Below are positions 1-9,114 of a DNA stretch of 64,000 bases, piece by piece. Made by a program: the position numbers and the translations under genes. Source of the stretch: RGIG3701 sp031553595. Its GTDB lineage: Bacteria > Planctomycetota > Planctomycetia > Pirellulales > Thermoguttaceae. How positions within the stretch are numbered: the first letter of the stretch is position 1; every line of letters starts with the position of its first letter. The DNA lies in the NCBI GenBank assembly GCA_031553595.1, contig JAVBLI010000020.1, positions 62,001 to 126,000 of the forward strand, written 5' to 3'. The notes below the pieces were generated by a model that did no database searches, was not told where the DNA came from, and saw only the letters and a list, made by a program, of their open reading frames with translations.

Positions 1-1338
1 GCTTCCGGCACGGTGGACGCGGTGCAGCGGAATATTGATGTGCAGGGGAAACTGCTTTATGAGGTGGATGCGAGCACGGGCCAGAGCGTGTCGCGGGTGA
101 CGCCGGACGGTGCGGAGGGAATCGCGAATTCGGCGGTGCCGGGGCCGGTGAAAAAAGAGACGCAGGAAGTGCCGATTAAAGTGTCGGGCGTGCAGCGTTA
201 TGAAGAAATGTTGATCGCGTCCGGGAATCTGCTCCAGGGGGAGGCGGCGGTGCCCACGCTCGGGGCGTGTTTTTTCCTGGCGGATGACGTGAAGATTACG
301 GTGGGTGAACAGGATCAGTCGAATAAGCTGGATCTGAAAAAACCGCTTTTCGGGGTGGATATCCATGATGCGAAGGTGAATTTTTTCCGGCCCGGCGGTC
401 TGCTGACCCGTGAGGAAAAGGAATTTCTGGATCAGCAGGGGAATACGCTGCTGTTGGATTTCCTGCTGCCGGGGAAGGATGTGAAAGTCGGAGACAGCTG
501 GGATCAGTCGGCGGATGTGATGGCCCTGCTGCTGCAACTGGATATGGTGTTTCAACTGAAAGTGACCACGAAACTGACGGAAGTGAAAAACGGCACGGCG
601 ATTCTTGACACGGAAGGCTGGGTGGATGGCAGCTCGGACGGGACGGCGTCCAAGATGGAAATTAAAGGGAAAATGTATTTTCACCTGGCCAGCGGGCGAA
701 TCACGTGGAACGGCCTGATCATCCGTGAAACACACGCCGTGGGGCATGTGACGCCGGGCATGGAAATCATCGCGAGGCTACAGTACACGATTAAGCCGCT
801 GGAAGAGTCCACCCGGCTGACGGAATCGGTGGTGTCAAAAATCGTTTTTGACGCGTCCCAGTATGAATTTTTGCGGTACGTGGATCCGGGAGGCGTGTGG
901 GAATGCGAAATGGACGCGCGGTGGTTCGCGATGACGTATAATCAGCGGCGGGCCCCGTTTCGCATGGTGGATAAAGGCGTGCTGATCGCGCAGGCGACCA
1001 TCCTGACGACCCCGAAAGAAAGCTCGCCGGTGAATGTCACCATGGACGCGTTTCAGGATGAAATCAAAAAAAGTATCCCCGGGACAATTGACGAAATCGT
1101 GGATGCCGCGAAGACGGAAACGGAGGATGGTACGCGGATTTACCGGGTGGAAGTGAACGGACGCGTGGAAGAACTGCCGCTGAAATGGACGTATTACCAG
1201 ATTTATAAACCGGGCACGGAAGACCGGAAAGTGAACGCGAAACAGGTCACCATGGTGTTCACGGTGGAGGATAAACTCCAGGAGGAATTTCGTCAGGCGG
1301 ATGAGCATGTCCTGAAGACGTTTATGTGGGAGCCGTGA
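1..1338 (+). CDS. Conserved hypothetical protein, 5' end outside window
   Basis: The reading frame is open from the first base of the window, so the true start lies upstream and at least 445 residues are visible. I recognise no named domain. The protein is soluble-looking, with alternating strands, many charged residues and no membrane segment in the visible part. Charged, beta-rich proteins of this kind are common among envelope proteins of Planctomycetes, but that is only an impression. It ends in EP-stop, followed after about 25 bases by a strong hairpin terminator shared with the convergent small gene. Nothing in the visible part suggests an enzyme active site. Coding status is well supported by length and by GC-rich third positions. 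Confidence 0.8.
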   Translation, partial: ASGTVDAVQRNIDVQGKLLYEVDASTGQSVSRVTPDGAEGIANSAVPGPVKKETQEVPIKVSGVQRYEEMLIASGNLLQGEAAVPTLGACFFLADDVKITVGEQDQSNKLDLKKPLFGVDIHDAKVNFFRPGGLLTREEKEFLDQQGNTLLLDFLLPGKDVKVGDSWDQSADVMALLLQLDMVFQLKVTTKLTEVKNGTAILDTEGWVDGSSDGTASKMEIKGKMYFHLASGRITWNGLIIRETHAVGHVTPGMEIIARLQYTIKPLEESTRLTESVVSKIVFDASQYEFLRYVDPGGVWECEMDARWFAMTYNQRRAPFRMVDKGVLIAQATILTTPKESSPVNVTMDAFQDEIKKSIPGTIDEIVDAAKTETEDGTRIYRVEVNGRVEELPLKWTYYQIYKPGTEDRKVNAKQVTMVFTVEDKLQEEFRQADEHVLKTFMWEP

Positions 1339-1361
1339 GGCTTTCACCGGTTTTTATGGAA

Positions 1362-1408
1362 AAAAAGAACGCCGCGGCACACGATTTTCGTGCGTCACGG
1401 CGTTTTTT
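1362..1408. terminator. Bidirectional intrinsic terminator
   Basis: An A-run precedes AACGCCG, which pairs with CGGCGTT and is followed by a T-run. The inner part (CACACGA / TCGTGCG) extends the stem. It lies between two convergent genes and has A- and T-tracts on both sides, so it can serve both strands. Confidence 0.85.
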
Positions 1409-1450
1409 ATGTTTTACAGCGCATTTTCAGGTGGGAACGCTGCGTGCGGA

Positions 1451-1777
1451 TTATACCCCGGCGCGGCGGCGGACGGTGTTTCCATAAAAATGCCCCGGAC
1501 GGCTCGGACGGTCGGTAATCGGCATGCTTTTAATTTCCCGCCGGGTCATGCCATAATTGGCCACGTTACGCCCGCCACGCGGCGCGCCGACCATTTCGGA
1601 CGGCATTTGGGTGTTTTCTCCATCTTGATAGTAAAACGCCATAGCCGGGTGAGGCGTTTCCAGCATGGAGGAATATTGGTACGGGTACGGCGTCTGCGAA
1701 TCTTCGGCGGAAACGTTCTGAAGCCCGCTAAAAAGGACGGCCGAGCATGCGACGAAATAAAACAAGAATCGTTCCAT
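1451..1777 (-). CDS. Small secreted protein of unknown function
   Basis: This is a 108-residue protein starting MERFLFYFVACSAVLFSG, a clear signal peptide with probable cleavage after VSA (about residue 24). The mature part is short, rich in Pro, Tyr, Gly and Arg, and has no recognised domain. The ATG at 1777 is preferred to the TTG one codon upstream because GAGGTG lies five bases before the ATG. The tail (RPGHFYGNTVRRR) is basic. A consensus promoter lies about 70 bases upstream and the gene ends at a shared terminator, so it looks like a single-gene unit. Function is unknown; the composition suggests a small periplasmic or surface component. Confidence 0.7.
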   Translation of the reverse strand: MERFLFYFVACSAVLFSGLQNVSAEDSQTPYPYQYSSMLETPHPAMAFYYQDGENTQMPSEMVGAPRGGRNVANYGMTRREIKSMPITDRPSRPGHFYGNTVRRRAGV

Positions 1778-1854
1778 CAATTCACCTCAAAAATTCTATT
1801 TGATTCAGGAAAAACACAGGGGAACTTTATTTGTTCCCATCATAATCTTCTAAT

Positions 1855-1882
1855 ATTATACCACTTCGGAAGAACATGTCCA
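1855..1882 (-). promoter_or_regulatory. Sigma70-like promoter for the small secreted protein
   Basis: Reading the minus strand, TGGACA (1882-1877) and TATAAT (1860-1855) are separated by 16 bases, giving a start site near 1848 and a leader of about 70 bases. The remaining AT-rich gap up to 2140 shows only an AAGGAG-like run at 2103-2109, too far from the next ATG to be a normal ribosome site. Confidence 0.7.
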
Positions 1883-2140
1883 CCAACTTGCGCGGAAAAA
1901 AAGTGTAAAACCTCTCGGGGCACCGTGATAAAAGCGATAAAAACGTCACATTTTAAATCGCAAAACGCTGGATGTGTGCCCCGAAACGGAAGAATCCGGC
2001 GGTCTTCCAGGGATTTATCGGCATAAATACCGGGAAAAAAGCTGGAAAAATGTAAAAAATGCCCGCGAGTGATTCCATTTTTAGTGAAAATAGGGTATCC
2101 TTAAGGAGAGTTTTTTCTTTTGTCACCCGTTTTGTGATTT

Positions 2141-3916
2141 ATGTTTCCGGTAAATATTTCCAAAAAACCGCCGTCGGCGCGTGAAGACCGTGAGGCCATT
2201 CGGCTGGCGGCGGAAACGTATGCGCAGACATTCCCGGGGGAGGCCGTGCGGTCTCAGACGCTTTTTCGCGCGACGCTTTATCAAAAATCGCAGGAAATTC
2301 TGGCGGCGCTGGATCTTTCGCAGGATTATCTCGGCTGGACGCTGGTGGTGCTGGGGAGTGCTTTCTGGCGGCCGTGGGTTCAGCGCGTGGCGCCCGAGAA
2401 GCGGCTGATTTTGTTGCCGCACTGCATCCGGGACCAGGAAACGTGCCCGGCGAAGTTCACGCCGCAGGGGTTACAGTGTGTGTGTTGCGGGCGGTGTTCG
2501 CTGGGAACGTGGAAGACGGAAGCGGAGGCCCGGGGGATGCGAGTAATGATCGCGGAAGGCTCGCCGGTGGTGCTGCAGACGATCATGACCGAAAAAATAG
2601 ACGCCGTGCTGGGCGTAGCGTGTCTGGATTCGCTGGAGAAGGCGTTTGATAAAGTCATGATGCTGGGAATTCCGTCACAGGCGGTGGCGCTTTTGACGTC
2701 CCGGTGTTTTGCCAGCGAGGTGGATGAGGATCAGGTGCGGGAGTTGATCGGGATGCCGTATGTGCCGGTGGACGAGGCGGCGGAAGCGGGAAATGCGCCG
2801 CCGGCGGAGGCCCCGAATTTCGCGCCGGGGTTTTCGCGTACGCCGGTGCAGCTTTTGCGTGCCACGCGGGAGCTGTTTCAGACGGAGCGTTTTTCGCTGA
2901 TTCTCGGCCACATGGGAATCGCGTATCCGCCGGTGGTGAGGCCGGGATGGAATCCGCTGATGGTGCAGACGGAAACGGCGGCCCTCGAGTTTTTGCGTAA
3001 CGGCGGAAAGTATTTTCGCCCCTTCATCACCCTGGCGGCTTATGACGCCCTGACACGCGGGACGGCAGCCGGGACAGAAGCGGAAATGCATTTTCTGGAA
3101 AGTGTGCCGGAGGCCGTGCAGGCGGTGGCGGTGGCGATCGAGATTTTTCATAAAGCGTCGCTGGTGCATGATGATATTGAGGATGGTGACGCCTTTCGGT
3201 ATGGACGCCCGGCGCTGCATCAGCAGTATGGCACGGCGGCGGCGATAAACATGGGCGATTATCTCATCGGGCTGGGGTACCGACTGGTGGCGGCCCAGAC
3301 ACCGGCGCTGGGTGCGGAGGCTGCGGCGGATGTGCTGGCCGGGTTCAGTAAGGCGCACACGCAGCTGAGCAGCGGCCAGGGCGCGGAGATCGCCCTGCTG
3401 AACGCGGGGTGTGACGGCTTCACGCCGCGGGATGCGCTGCGGATTTACACCATGAAAACCGCGCCGGCGTTTGAAGCCGCCTTGGTGTCCGGCATCCGCA
3501 TGGGCATGTCGCACGCGAAAAATGCGCCGGAAAGCGTGACGCTGGCGGAAATCCAGGAAAATCTCGCCCGGTTTTGTCGGCATCTGGGCGTGGGATTTCA
3601 GATTCTGAATGACCTGGATGATTGGAAAGAAACGGTCACGAATAAAATCACTGCGGGAGGGGATGCAGTGAAACGCCGGCCCACGCTGCTTTTGGCACTC
3701 GCATTGGAGAAAGCTTCGCGGCCACAGCGGGAAACGCTTGTGGTGGGGGGGCGCGAGGCAATTTTCGAGGTTTATGCGTCGCTGGGCGTTTTCGCGCAGG
3801 CGGACACGCTGGTGCGGAAGTACCGCGAGAAGGCGCTGGAGACGGCGGAGGAAATTCCGCACGAGGCGCTGCGGGCGCTGCTTCGCTATTTCGTTGACGC
3901 GATTCTTTGCGGGTAA
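2141..3916 (+). CDS. DUF116 domain fused to polyprenyl synthetase
   Basis: A 591-residue two-part protein. Residues about 60-215 resemble DUF116, with the cysteine cluster C95, C102 and CVCCGRC (113-119) that could bind metal or an Fe-S cluster. Residues about 290-591 are a trans-isoprenyl diphosphate synthase. The first aspartate-rich motif is HDDIEDGD (343-350), followed by GRPALH, and the second is NDLDDW (490-495). The family condenses isopentenyl diphosphate onto allylic diphosphates for quinones, carotenoids or undecaprenyl carriers; chain length cannot be told here. An in-frame stop at 2135 fixes the start at or after 2138. The ATG at 2141 has no close Shine-Dalgarno site; AAGGAG is more than 30 bases upstream. 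Stand-alone synthases have about 300-330 residues, so the N-terminal half is an addition. The gene ends just before a long palindrome. Confidence 0.9.
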   Translation: MFPVNISKKPPSAREDREAIRLAAETYAQTFPGEAVRSQTLFRATLYQKSQEILAALDLSQDYLGWTLVVLGSAFWRPWVQRVAPEKRLILLPHCIRDQETCPAKFTPQGLQCVCCGRCSLGTWKTEAEARGMRVMIAEGSPVVLQTIMTEKIDAVLGVACLDSLEKAFDKVMMLGIPSQAVALLTSRCFASEVDEDQVRELIGMPYVPVDEAAEAGNAPPAEAPNFAPGFSRTPVQLLRATRELFQTERFSLILGHMGIAYPPVVRPGWNPLMVQTETAALEFLRNGGKYFRPFITLAAYDALTRGTAAGTEAEMHFLESVPEAVQAVAVAIEIFHKASLVHDDIEDGDAFRYGRPALHQQYGTAAAINMGDYLIGLGYRLVAAQTPALGAEAAADVLAGFSKAHTQLSSGQGAEIALLNAGCDGFTPRDALRIYTMKTAPAFEAALVSGIRMGMSHAKNAPESVTLAEIQENLARFCRHLGVGFQILNDLDDWKETVTNKITAGGDAVKRRPTLLLALALEKASRPQRETLVVGGREAIFEVYASLGVFAQADTLVRKYREKALETAEEIPHEALRALLRYFVDAILCG

Positions 3917-3933
3917 GGGGAGTGGGGCTGAAA

Positions 3934-4047
3934 AACAGCAGCCGGGAATAAAGTGCATCGCAGCATAACGAAGTGACCGGATAGAAACGCTGGAAATTTT
4001 CCCGCTTCTATCCGGTCACTCTTGCTGCGCTTCGTTCCCGGCTGTGT
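3934..4047. repeat. Long palindromic repeat, family P1, copy 1
   Basis: Outer arms ACAGC(AG)CCGGGAA / TTCCCGGCTGT enclose a perfect 15-bp inner stem, AGTGACCGGATAGAA / TTCTATCCGGTCACT. It lies between the convergent polyprenyl synthetase and PEP-CTERM genes. Two further copies are at 6402-6508 and 59323-59409. It may end transcription from both sides. Confidence 0.85.
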
Positions 4048-4053
4048 TTTATT

Positions 4054-6183
4054 TCATTTTTTCCGCCGACGGGCGACGACCATCGTTGCACCGCCCAGAA
4101 GCAGCAGCAGCCAAGTCGCCGGCTCCGGTACCTGCGTCGCGAACAGACCCCACCGAGGATTCATGCTGTCACCAAGATTACGATAATCCAACGTCCAATA
4201 CTGGGTGCCGTATCCGGATAAATGGGAATCCCATTCAGTGACTAATTCGCCGAAATCTTTATTGGACGAGAAAAGGTAAATGTCCTCATCGGTATCCACG
4301 AGTTCGAACAGACCGCTGAGGTCGATTCCGAAGGATGTTCCCCAAGTGAAATCCGCATCATCAAGCGTTACCAGCGGGATTGTATCCGCATTCGTCAGCG
4401 GCCCCTCAATATCGAATCGCAGTGTTCCGAAAATTTCCATTTCGCTGTTATTCAGCACGAGCCCCTGCTGCGCGAATTCCAGCGTACCATACTTTTTCAC
4501 GGGTGGGGTTACGCCCGTGTCCACGACCAAGTCTACGGTCAGCTTCCCGGTTCCCAGATTGCCGGCTTCAAGGCGGATTTTGCCTTCACTGATGGTTGAG
4601 TCGCCGTCGAATCCATTGTTGTCACCGGAGAGCACCAGCGTACCGCGACCGGTTTTGGTCAGCGTTCCGTTGCCGGTAATGTTCGATGTGATGGTGCCGG
4701 TTTTTCCATTCGTCACGTCAATCGTGCCGTCGGTGGTGAGCAAGACATCCCGAGTCAGCGCCGTCGTAGCGCCGGAGAATTGCAACGTGGCGTTTGTGCC
4801 CGGGTCGGCGTCGAATATATATTGGTATGTGGTCGACGCGGTATGAGACCACCCGGCACCCAGGGAAAGAATCCCATCTTTCATCGTCGTGTCACCCGTA
4901 TAAGTGTTAGCGCCCGAGAGCACCATCGTACCGGTGCCTTTCTTTGCAATCCCGGTCGTGAGATTGTCTTGATCCCCCCAGATAACTGCTGAAAAAAGTA
5001 GTTCCGAAGTGCCTTGCATGTCGAAAGTTATCAGCTTTCCATTCAGGTTGATGCCCGCCGCGCCAGAAATAGTCGACGTGTCGGCAGACGTAGTAATGTC
5101 AACATCATGTGCTGGATAGAAGTTGCCGTCATTGATTTGAACGTTTCCACCGCCGGTACCAAACGCGAACAGCGTCGTTAAATTGCCATGGCTGCGCTGG
5201 CCACCTGCAAAGATCAGCGTCGCGCCGTTGCTGATTTCATAACCCGCTCCGGATCCGTAGCTATTGTTCCCCATGTCCAGCGTTCCGCCGGTGACGATGG
5301 TTTTGCCGGTATAGCTAGGGGCACCGGTAATCGCCATGATGCCGTCGCCGGTTTTGGTGAGACCTCTGCCATCGACGCCTACCATCGCGGCACTGACAAG
5401 AAGGTCGGTCGTTGCCGTTCCACGTGCGACATTAAATACAATTGTGTTGTCGGTATTACCTTCACGGAGAACCACGTTTCCCTTGATTTCCGTGGTCGTA
5501 TCCGAAGCAAACACATTTATCGAAGTTCCGCCGCCGAAAGAAAATTGCCCGCTTGACGCATTCATCGTTGCACCGGTAAGATTATACGTCACGCCCCAAC
5601 CGCAGTCGCCGCCGCCGGAATGGGTCAGCGTTCCTTCATTGATCGTGACGCTGGTGACTTGCGTACCGCCTGTATAACCGAAGGCGTTTGCTACTGTCGT
5701 GATCACTTCAGCACCGGCTCCAATGGCCAAGCTGCCGCCGATCGTTCCATTGGCGCCGCTGTTGTATGAAAGGTACAACTTCCCTCCCGATACGGTCGTA
5801 CCTCCAGTGTAGGTGTGGTTACTCCCCGAAAGCGTCAGCTCACCAGAGCCAGATTTGGCCAAGCTGCCACCTCCAGCTAAAACATTAATGTCAGAACCGG
5901 AAATTGTCCAGCTCTTTGTTCCATCAACGTTAACGCTTGTCGCATAGACCGGGTTGGTGGTAATCGTAACCATTCCGCCGGAGGCGGTGTCGTCGAAAAT
6001 CGCCTTGTTGTTGTCCAACCAGATTTGGCCATCATCTGAGTTGACCAGCCAATTACCACCCCACCAGTTGTTGTCACTTGCGGCACCTGTCCATTTATAA
6101 TTGTCTTGAGCCGACACCGGGGCGGAGAGAAGCAGTAGCATGGAAGCGAGTAAAGCCGGGAGCAAATAAGTTTTCATATTCAT
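4054..6183 (-). CDS. PEP-CTERM surface protein with autotransporter-type beta-strand repeats
   Basis: A 709-residue secreted protein. Residues 1-25 are a signal peptide ending PVSAQD. The body consists of repeated Gly/Thr/Ser-rich units such as SGSNHTYTGGTTVSGGKL and SGANTYTGDTTMKDGIL, the hallmark of autotransporter-associated beta-strand repeats that fold as a long beta-helix. The C-terminus is VPEPATWLLLLL, a hydrophobic segment, then ARRRKK: a PEP-CTERM sorting signal, processed by exosortase in species that have one. The role is probably at the cell surface or in the extracellular matrix; there is no outer-membrane autotransporter barrel. The start has only a weak purine stretch before ATG. 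A promoter is seen 52 bases upstream. Both flanks carry copies of palindrome P1. No exosortase gene is in the window. Confidence 0.92.
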   Translation of the reverse strand: MNMKTYLLPALLASMLLLLSAPVSAQDNYKWTGAASDNNWWGGNWLVNSDDGQIWLDNNKAIFDDTASGGMVTITTNPVYATSVNVDGTKSWTISGSDINVLAGGGSLAKSGSGELTLSGSNHTYTGGTTVSGGKLYLSYNSGANGTIGGSLAIGAGAEVITTVANAFGYTGGTQVTSVTINEGTLTHSGGGDCGWGVTYNLTGATMNASSGQFSFGGGTSINVFASDTTTEIKGNVVLREGNTDNTIVFNVARGTATTDLLVSAAMVGVDGRGLTKTGDGIMAITGAPSYTGKTIVTGGTLDMGNNSYGSGAGYEISNGATLIFAGGQRSHGNLTTLFAFGTGGGNVQINDGNFYPAHDVDITTSADTSTISGAAGINLNGKLITFDMQGTSELLFSAVIWGDQDNLTTGIAKKGTGTMVLSGANTYTGDTTMKDGILSLGAGWSHTASTTYQYIFDADPGTNATLQFSGATTALTRDVLLTTDGTIDVTNGKTGTITSNITGNGTLTKTGRGTLVLSGDNNGFDGDSTISEGKIRLEAGNLGTGKLTVDLVVDTGVTPPVKKYGTLEFAQQGLVLNNSEMEIFGTLRFDIEGPLTNADTIPLVTLDDADFTWGTSFGIDLSGLFELVDTDEDIYLFSSNKDFGELVTEWDSHLSGYGTQYWTLDYRNLGDSMNPRWGLFATQVPEPATWLLLLLGGATMVVARRRKK

Positions 6184-6241
6184 CTTTTATCGCATCTGTG
6201 GAAAAATGGTAAAGAGCATATAAGACATACACATACTCTAT

Positions 6242-6269
6242 ATTTTAATCAACCAGACGTAAAAATCAA
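6242..6269 (-). promoter_or_regulatory. Promoter for the PEP-CTERM gene
   Basis: On the minus strand TTGATT (6269-6264) and TAAAAT (6247-6242) are 16 bases apart, placing transcription start near 6235 and leaving a leader of about 50 bases. The rest of the AT-rich 6184-6401 gap shows no other feature. Confidence 0.6.
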
Positions 6270-6401
6270 TGGTTTTCCCACAAAAAACCTTTAAAAAGTC
6301 AAAAATAAAATTTTGCACTAAAAATCAAAAATGGCGTTATTTGGCCGAAAAAGAGGGCGTCGCGGGCTGAATAGAGCGGTTATCGGTGCATGTATTCACA
6401 A

Positions 6402-6508
6402 AACAGCAGCCGGGAGCGAAGCGTTAGCGCAGAGACCGGATCGAATCGCTGAAATTTTTCCACTACTATCCGGTCATTCCGCTGGTGCTTCATTCCCGGC
6501 TGCTGTTC
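6402..6508. repeat. Long palindromic repeat, family P1, copy 2
   Basis: Arms AACAGCAGCCGGGA and TCCCGGCTGCTGTT enclose the GACCGGAT / ATCCGGTC core also found at 3934-4047 and 59323-59409. It lies downstream of the YhaM-like gene and upstream of the PEP-CTERM promoter, so it may terminate the former. Confidence 0.85.
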
Positions 6509-6523
6509 TTGTGGCTCTGCGGA

Positions 6524-7489
6524 TTATTTTCCCTCGCCCTTGAACAACTTCCGCTGGATCGAGGGCACGTAGACGGTCCAGTCGCTCTCGGTGTTCAGGT
6601 CTTCGGTGAGCAGCTGCTGGAAGGCGGCGAGCTTGGAGTCCAGGAGATCGATGTAATGCAGGGCTAGGGCTTCGAGGGTCATGGGGAGTTTGGGGCTGCC
6701 GAATTCGTACTCGCCGTGGTGGGCGAGCATCATGTGTTTCAGACGCAGGGCCAGTTCGGGCGGGAAGGGCTCGCCGGAGAGCTGCTCGGCCTGGCGGATT
6801 CGCTGTTCGAGCATGGCGGCGCCGAGGTAAATGTGGCCCAGCAGTTGGCCCTCGTTCGTGTAGGTGAAATCCTGCTGGAAATCCATCTCGGCCGGCTTGC
6901 CCGTATCGTGGAGGAAGGCGCCGACCACCAGCAGCTCCGTGTTCAGGAAATCGTACGAATCGCCGATTTTCCGGGCCAGCTCCATGGTGTCCAGGGTGTG
7001 TTGCAGGAGTCCGCCCTGGAAGGCGTGGTGATGTTTGAGGCCGGCGGGGGCGGTGAGAAAGGTGGCCATGAACGCGTCGTCCATGAGGTAAGTCTCGGCC
7101 AGGCTCCGCAGGTGCGGGTCGGAAATACCCCGGAGGATGTCGGCCATCCGCTTCGCCATTTTGTCCACCGCGACGGTCGGGGCCTGGATGAAATCCTCCT
7201 CGTTGATGCCGGCTTTATCGACTTTCGTGATCCGCTTCGCGATCATCTGCATGGCCCCCTGGAAAACCTGCGTTTTCCCGTCCACCAGCACGTAATCGCC
7301 ATTTTCGAAACGCTGATAAAGCGCCTCGGTGGCGTTCCAGACCCGGGCGGTGATCATGCCCGTTTTGTCGCGGAGGTCGACTTGTAAATAGGAGTCGCCG
7401 TTGCGGTTCGGGCGGAGCTGTTTATTGGTGGCGAGGAAAATCTGGTTGACGGATTCCTGGTCGGACAGTTCGTTAATGAATCGGCGCAT
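6524..7489 (-). CDS. yhaM: YhaM-like 3'-5' exoribonuclease (OB-fold plus HD domain)
   Basis: A 321-residue protein. Residues about 15-90 form an OB-fold nucleic-acid-binding domain, and residues about 150-300 an HD phosphohydrolase domain with HHH (153-155), H164, HD (194-195) and a later HH. This order matches the YhaM family, metal-dependent 3'-5' exoribonucleases of mRNA turnover, and the length (about 310-320) is normal. The start ATG has no Shine-Dalgarno site. Instead a C-rich 7-base tandem array lies directly before it on the coding strand. The gene is divergent from thiC and ends at palindrome P1. Binding to DNA rather than RNA cannot be excluded, but the OB-HD architecture is characteristic. 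Confidence 0.88.
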   Translation of the reverse strand: MRRFINELSDQESVNQIFLATNKQLRPNRNGDSYLQVDLRDKTGMITARVWNATEALYQRFENGDYVLVDGKTQVFQGAMQMIAKRITKVDKAGINEEDFIQAPTVAVDKMAKRMADILRGISDPHLRSLAETYLMDDAFMATFLTAPAGLKHHHAFQGGLLQHTLDTMELARKIGDSYDFLNTELLVVGAFLHDTGKPAEMDFQQDFTYTNEGQLLGHIYLGAAMLEQRIRQAEQLSGEPFPPELALRLKHMMLAHHGEYEFGSPKLPMTLEALALHYIDLLDSKLAAFQQLLTEDLNTESDWTVYVPSIQRKLFKGEGK

Positions 7490-7493
7490 GGCG

Positions 7494-7534
7494 TGGGGGT
7501 GTGGTTTGGGGTTTGTGGATTGGGGTTTGGGAAT
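7494..7534. repeat. 7-base tandem array (G-rich on plus strand)
   Basis: Degenerate units GTTTGGG, GTTTGTG, GATTGGG, GTTTGGG follow one another with period 7. On the minus strand the array is C-rich and sits immediately upstream of the YhaM-like start codon. Confidence 0.75.
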
Positions 7535-7622
7535 GAATTACAGCTTTTATTTTATATGAAAAACATGGCGGCGTAAATGGGGTTAAGAGGAAATCAGCGT
7601 ACGGATAAGAAAATCGCCCCGG

Positions 7623-7655
7623 TTGACTTTTCTTGGTGGGCGGGTACATTATAAG
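7623..7655 (+). promoter_or_regulatory. Probable thiC promoter
   Basis: TTGACT (7623-7628) is followed by CATTAT at 18 bases, or TATAAG at 21. The short leader up to 7701 contains no thi-box (no CTGAGA / ACCTGAT pair), so I see no TPP riboswitch. Confidence 0.45.
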
Positions 7656-7700
7656 ATGTGTTTTTGTTGATTTTAGTAGATAAGATGAAGGAGTAAAATC

Positions 7701-9002
<1,302 letters not shown>

Positions 9003-9014
<12 letters not shown>

Positions 9015-9114
9015 GGAATAAAAAAATGAGAAATTAACTGCGAGGTGTAAGCATTTCGGCCGGTGGCTCGCCTGCGTCAATTTCTCATTTTTTTATTTCT
9101 CATTTCTCATTTTC
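9003..9114. repeat. Heptamer-arm element with shared core
   Basis: The left arm (units like GAGAAAT, GAGGAAT) and right arm (ATTTCTC, ATTTCTC) are inverted complements around a 47-base core (9036-9082) beginning AACTGCG and ending CTGCGTCAATT. The same core occurs at 42936-42982 and 47485-47531 with different arms. Both flanking convergent genes use TGA stops lying inside the arms. Confidence 0.85.

Noticed and set aside
13..1338. GTG at position 13 as the true start of the first gene
   Set aside because: The frame is open to the window edge and no ribosome site is visible.
2675..3958. 427-residue minus-strand frame opposite the polyprenyl synthetase
   Set aside because: Arg/His/Gln-rich antisense shadow of a well-supported gene.
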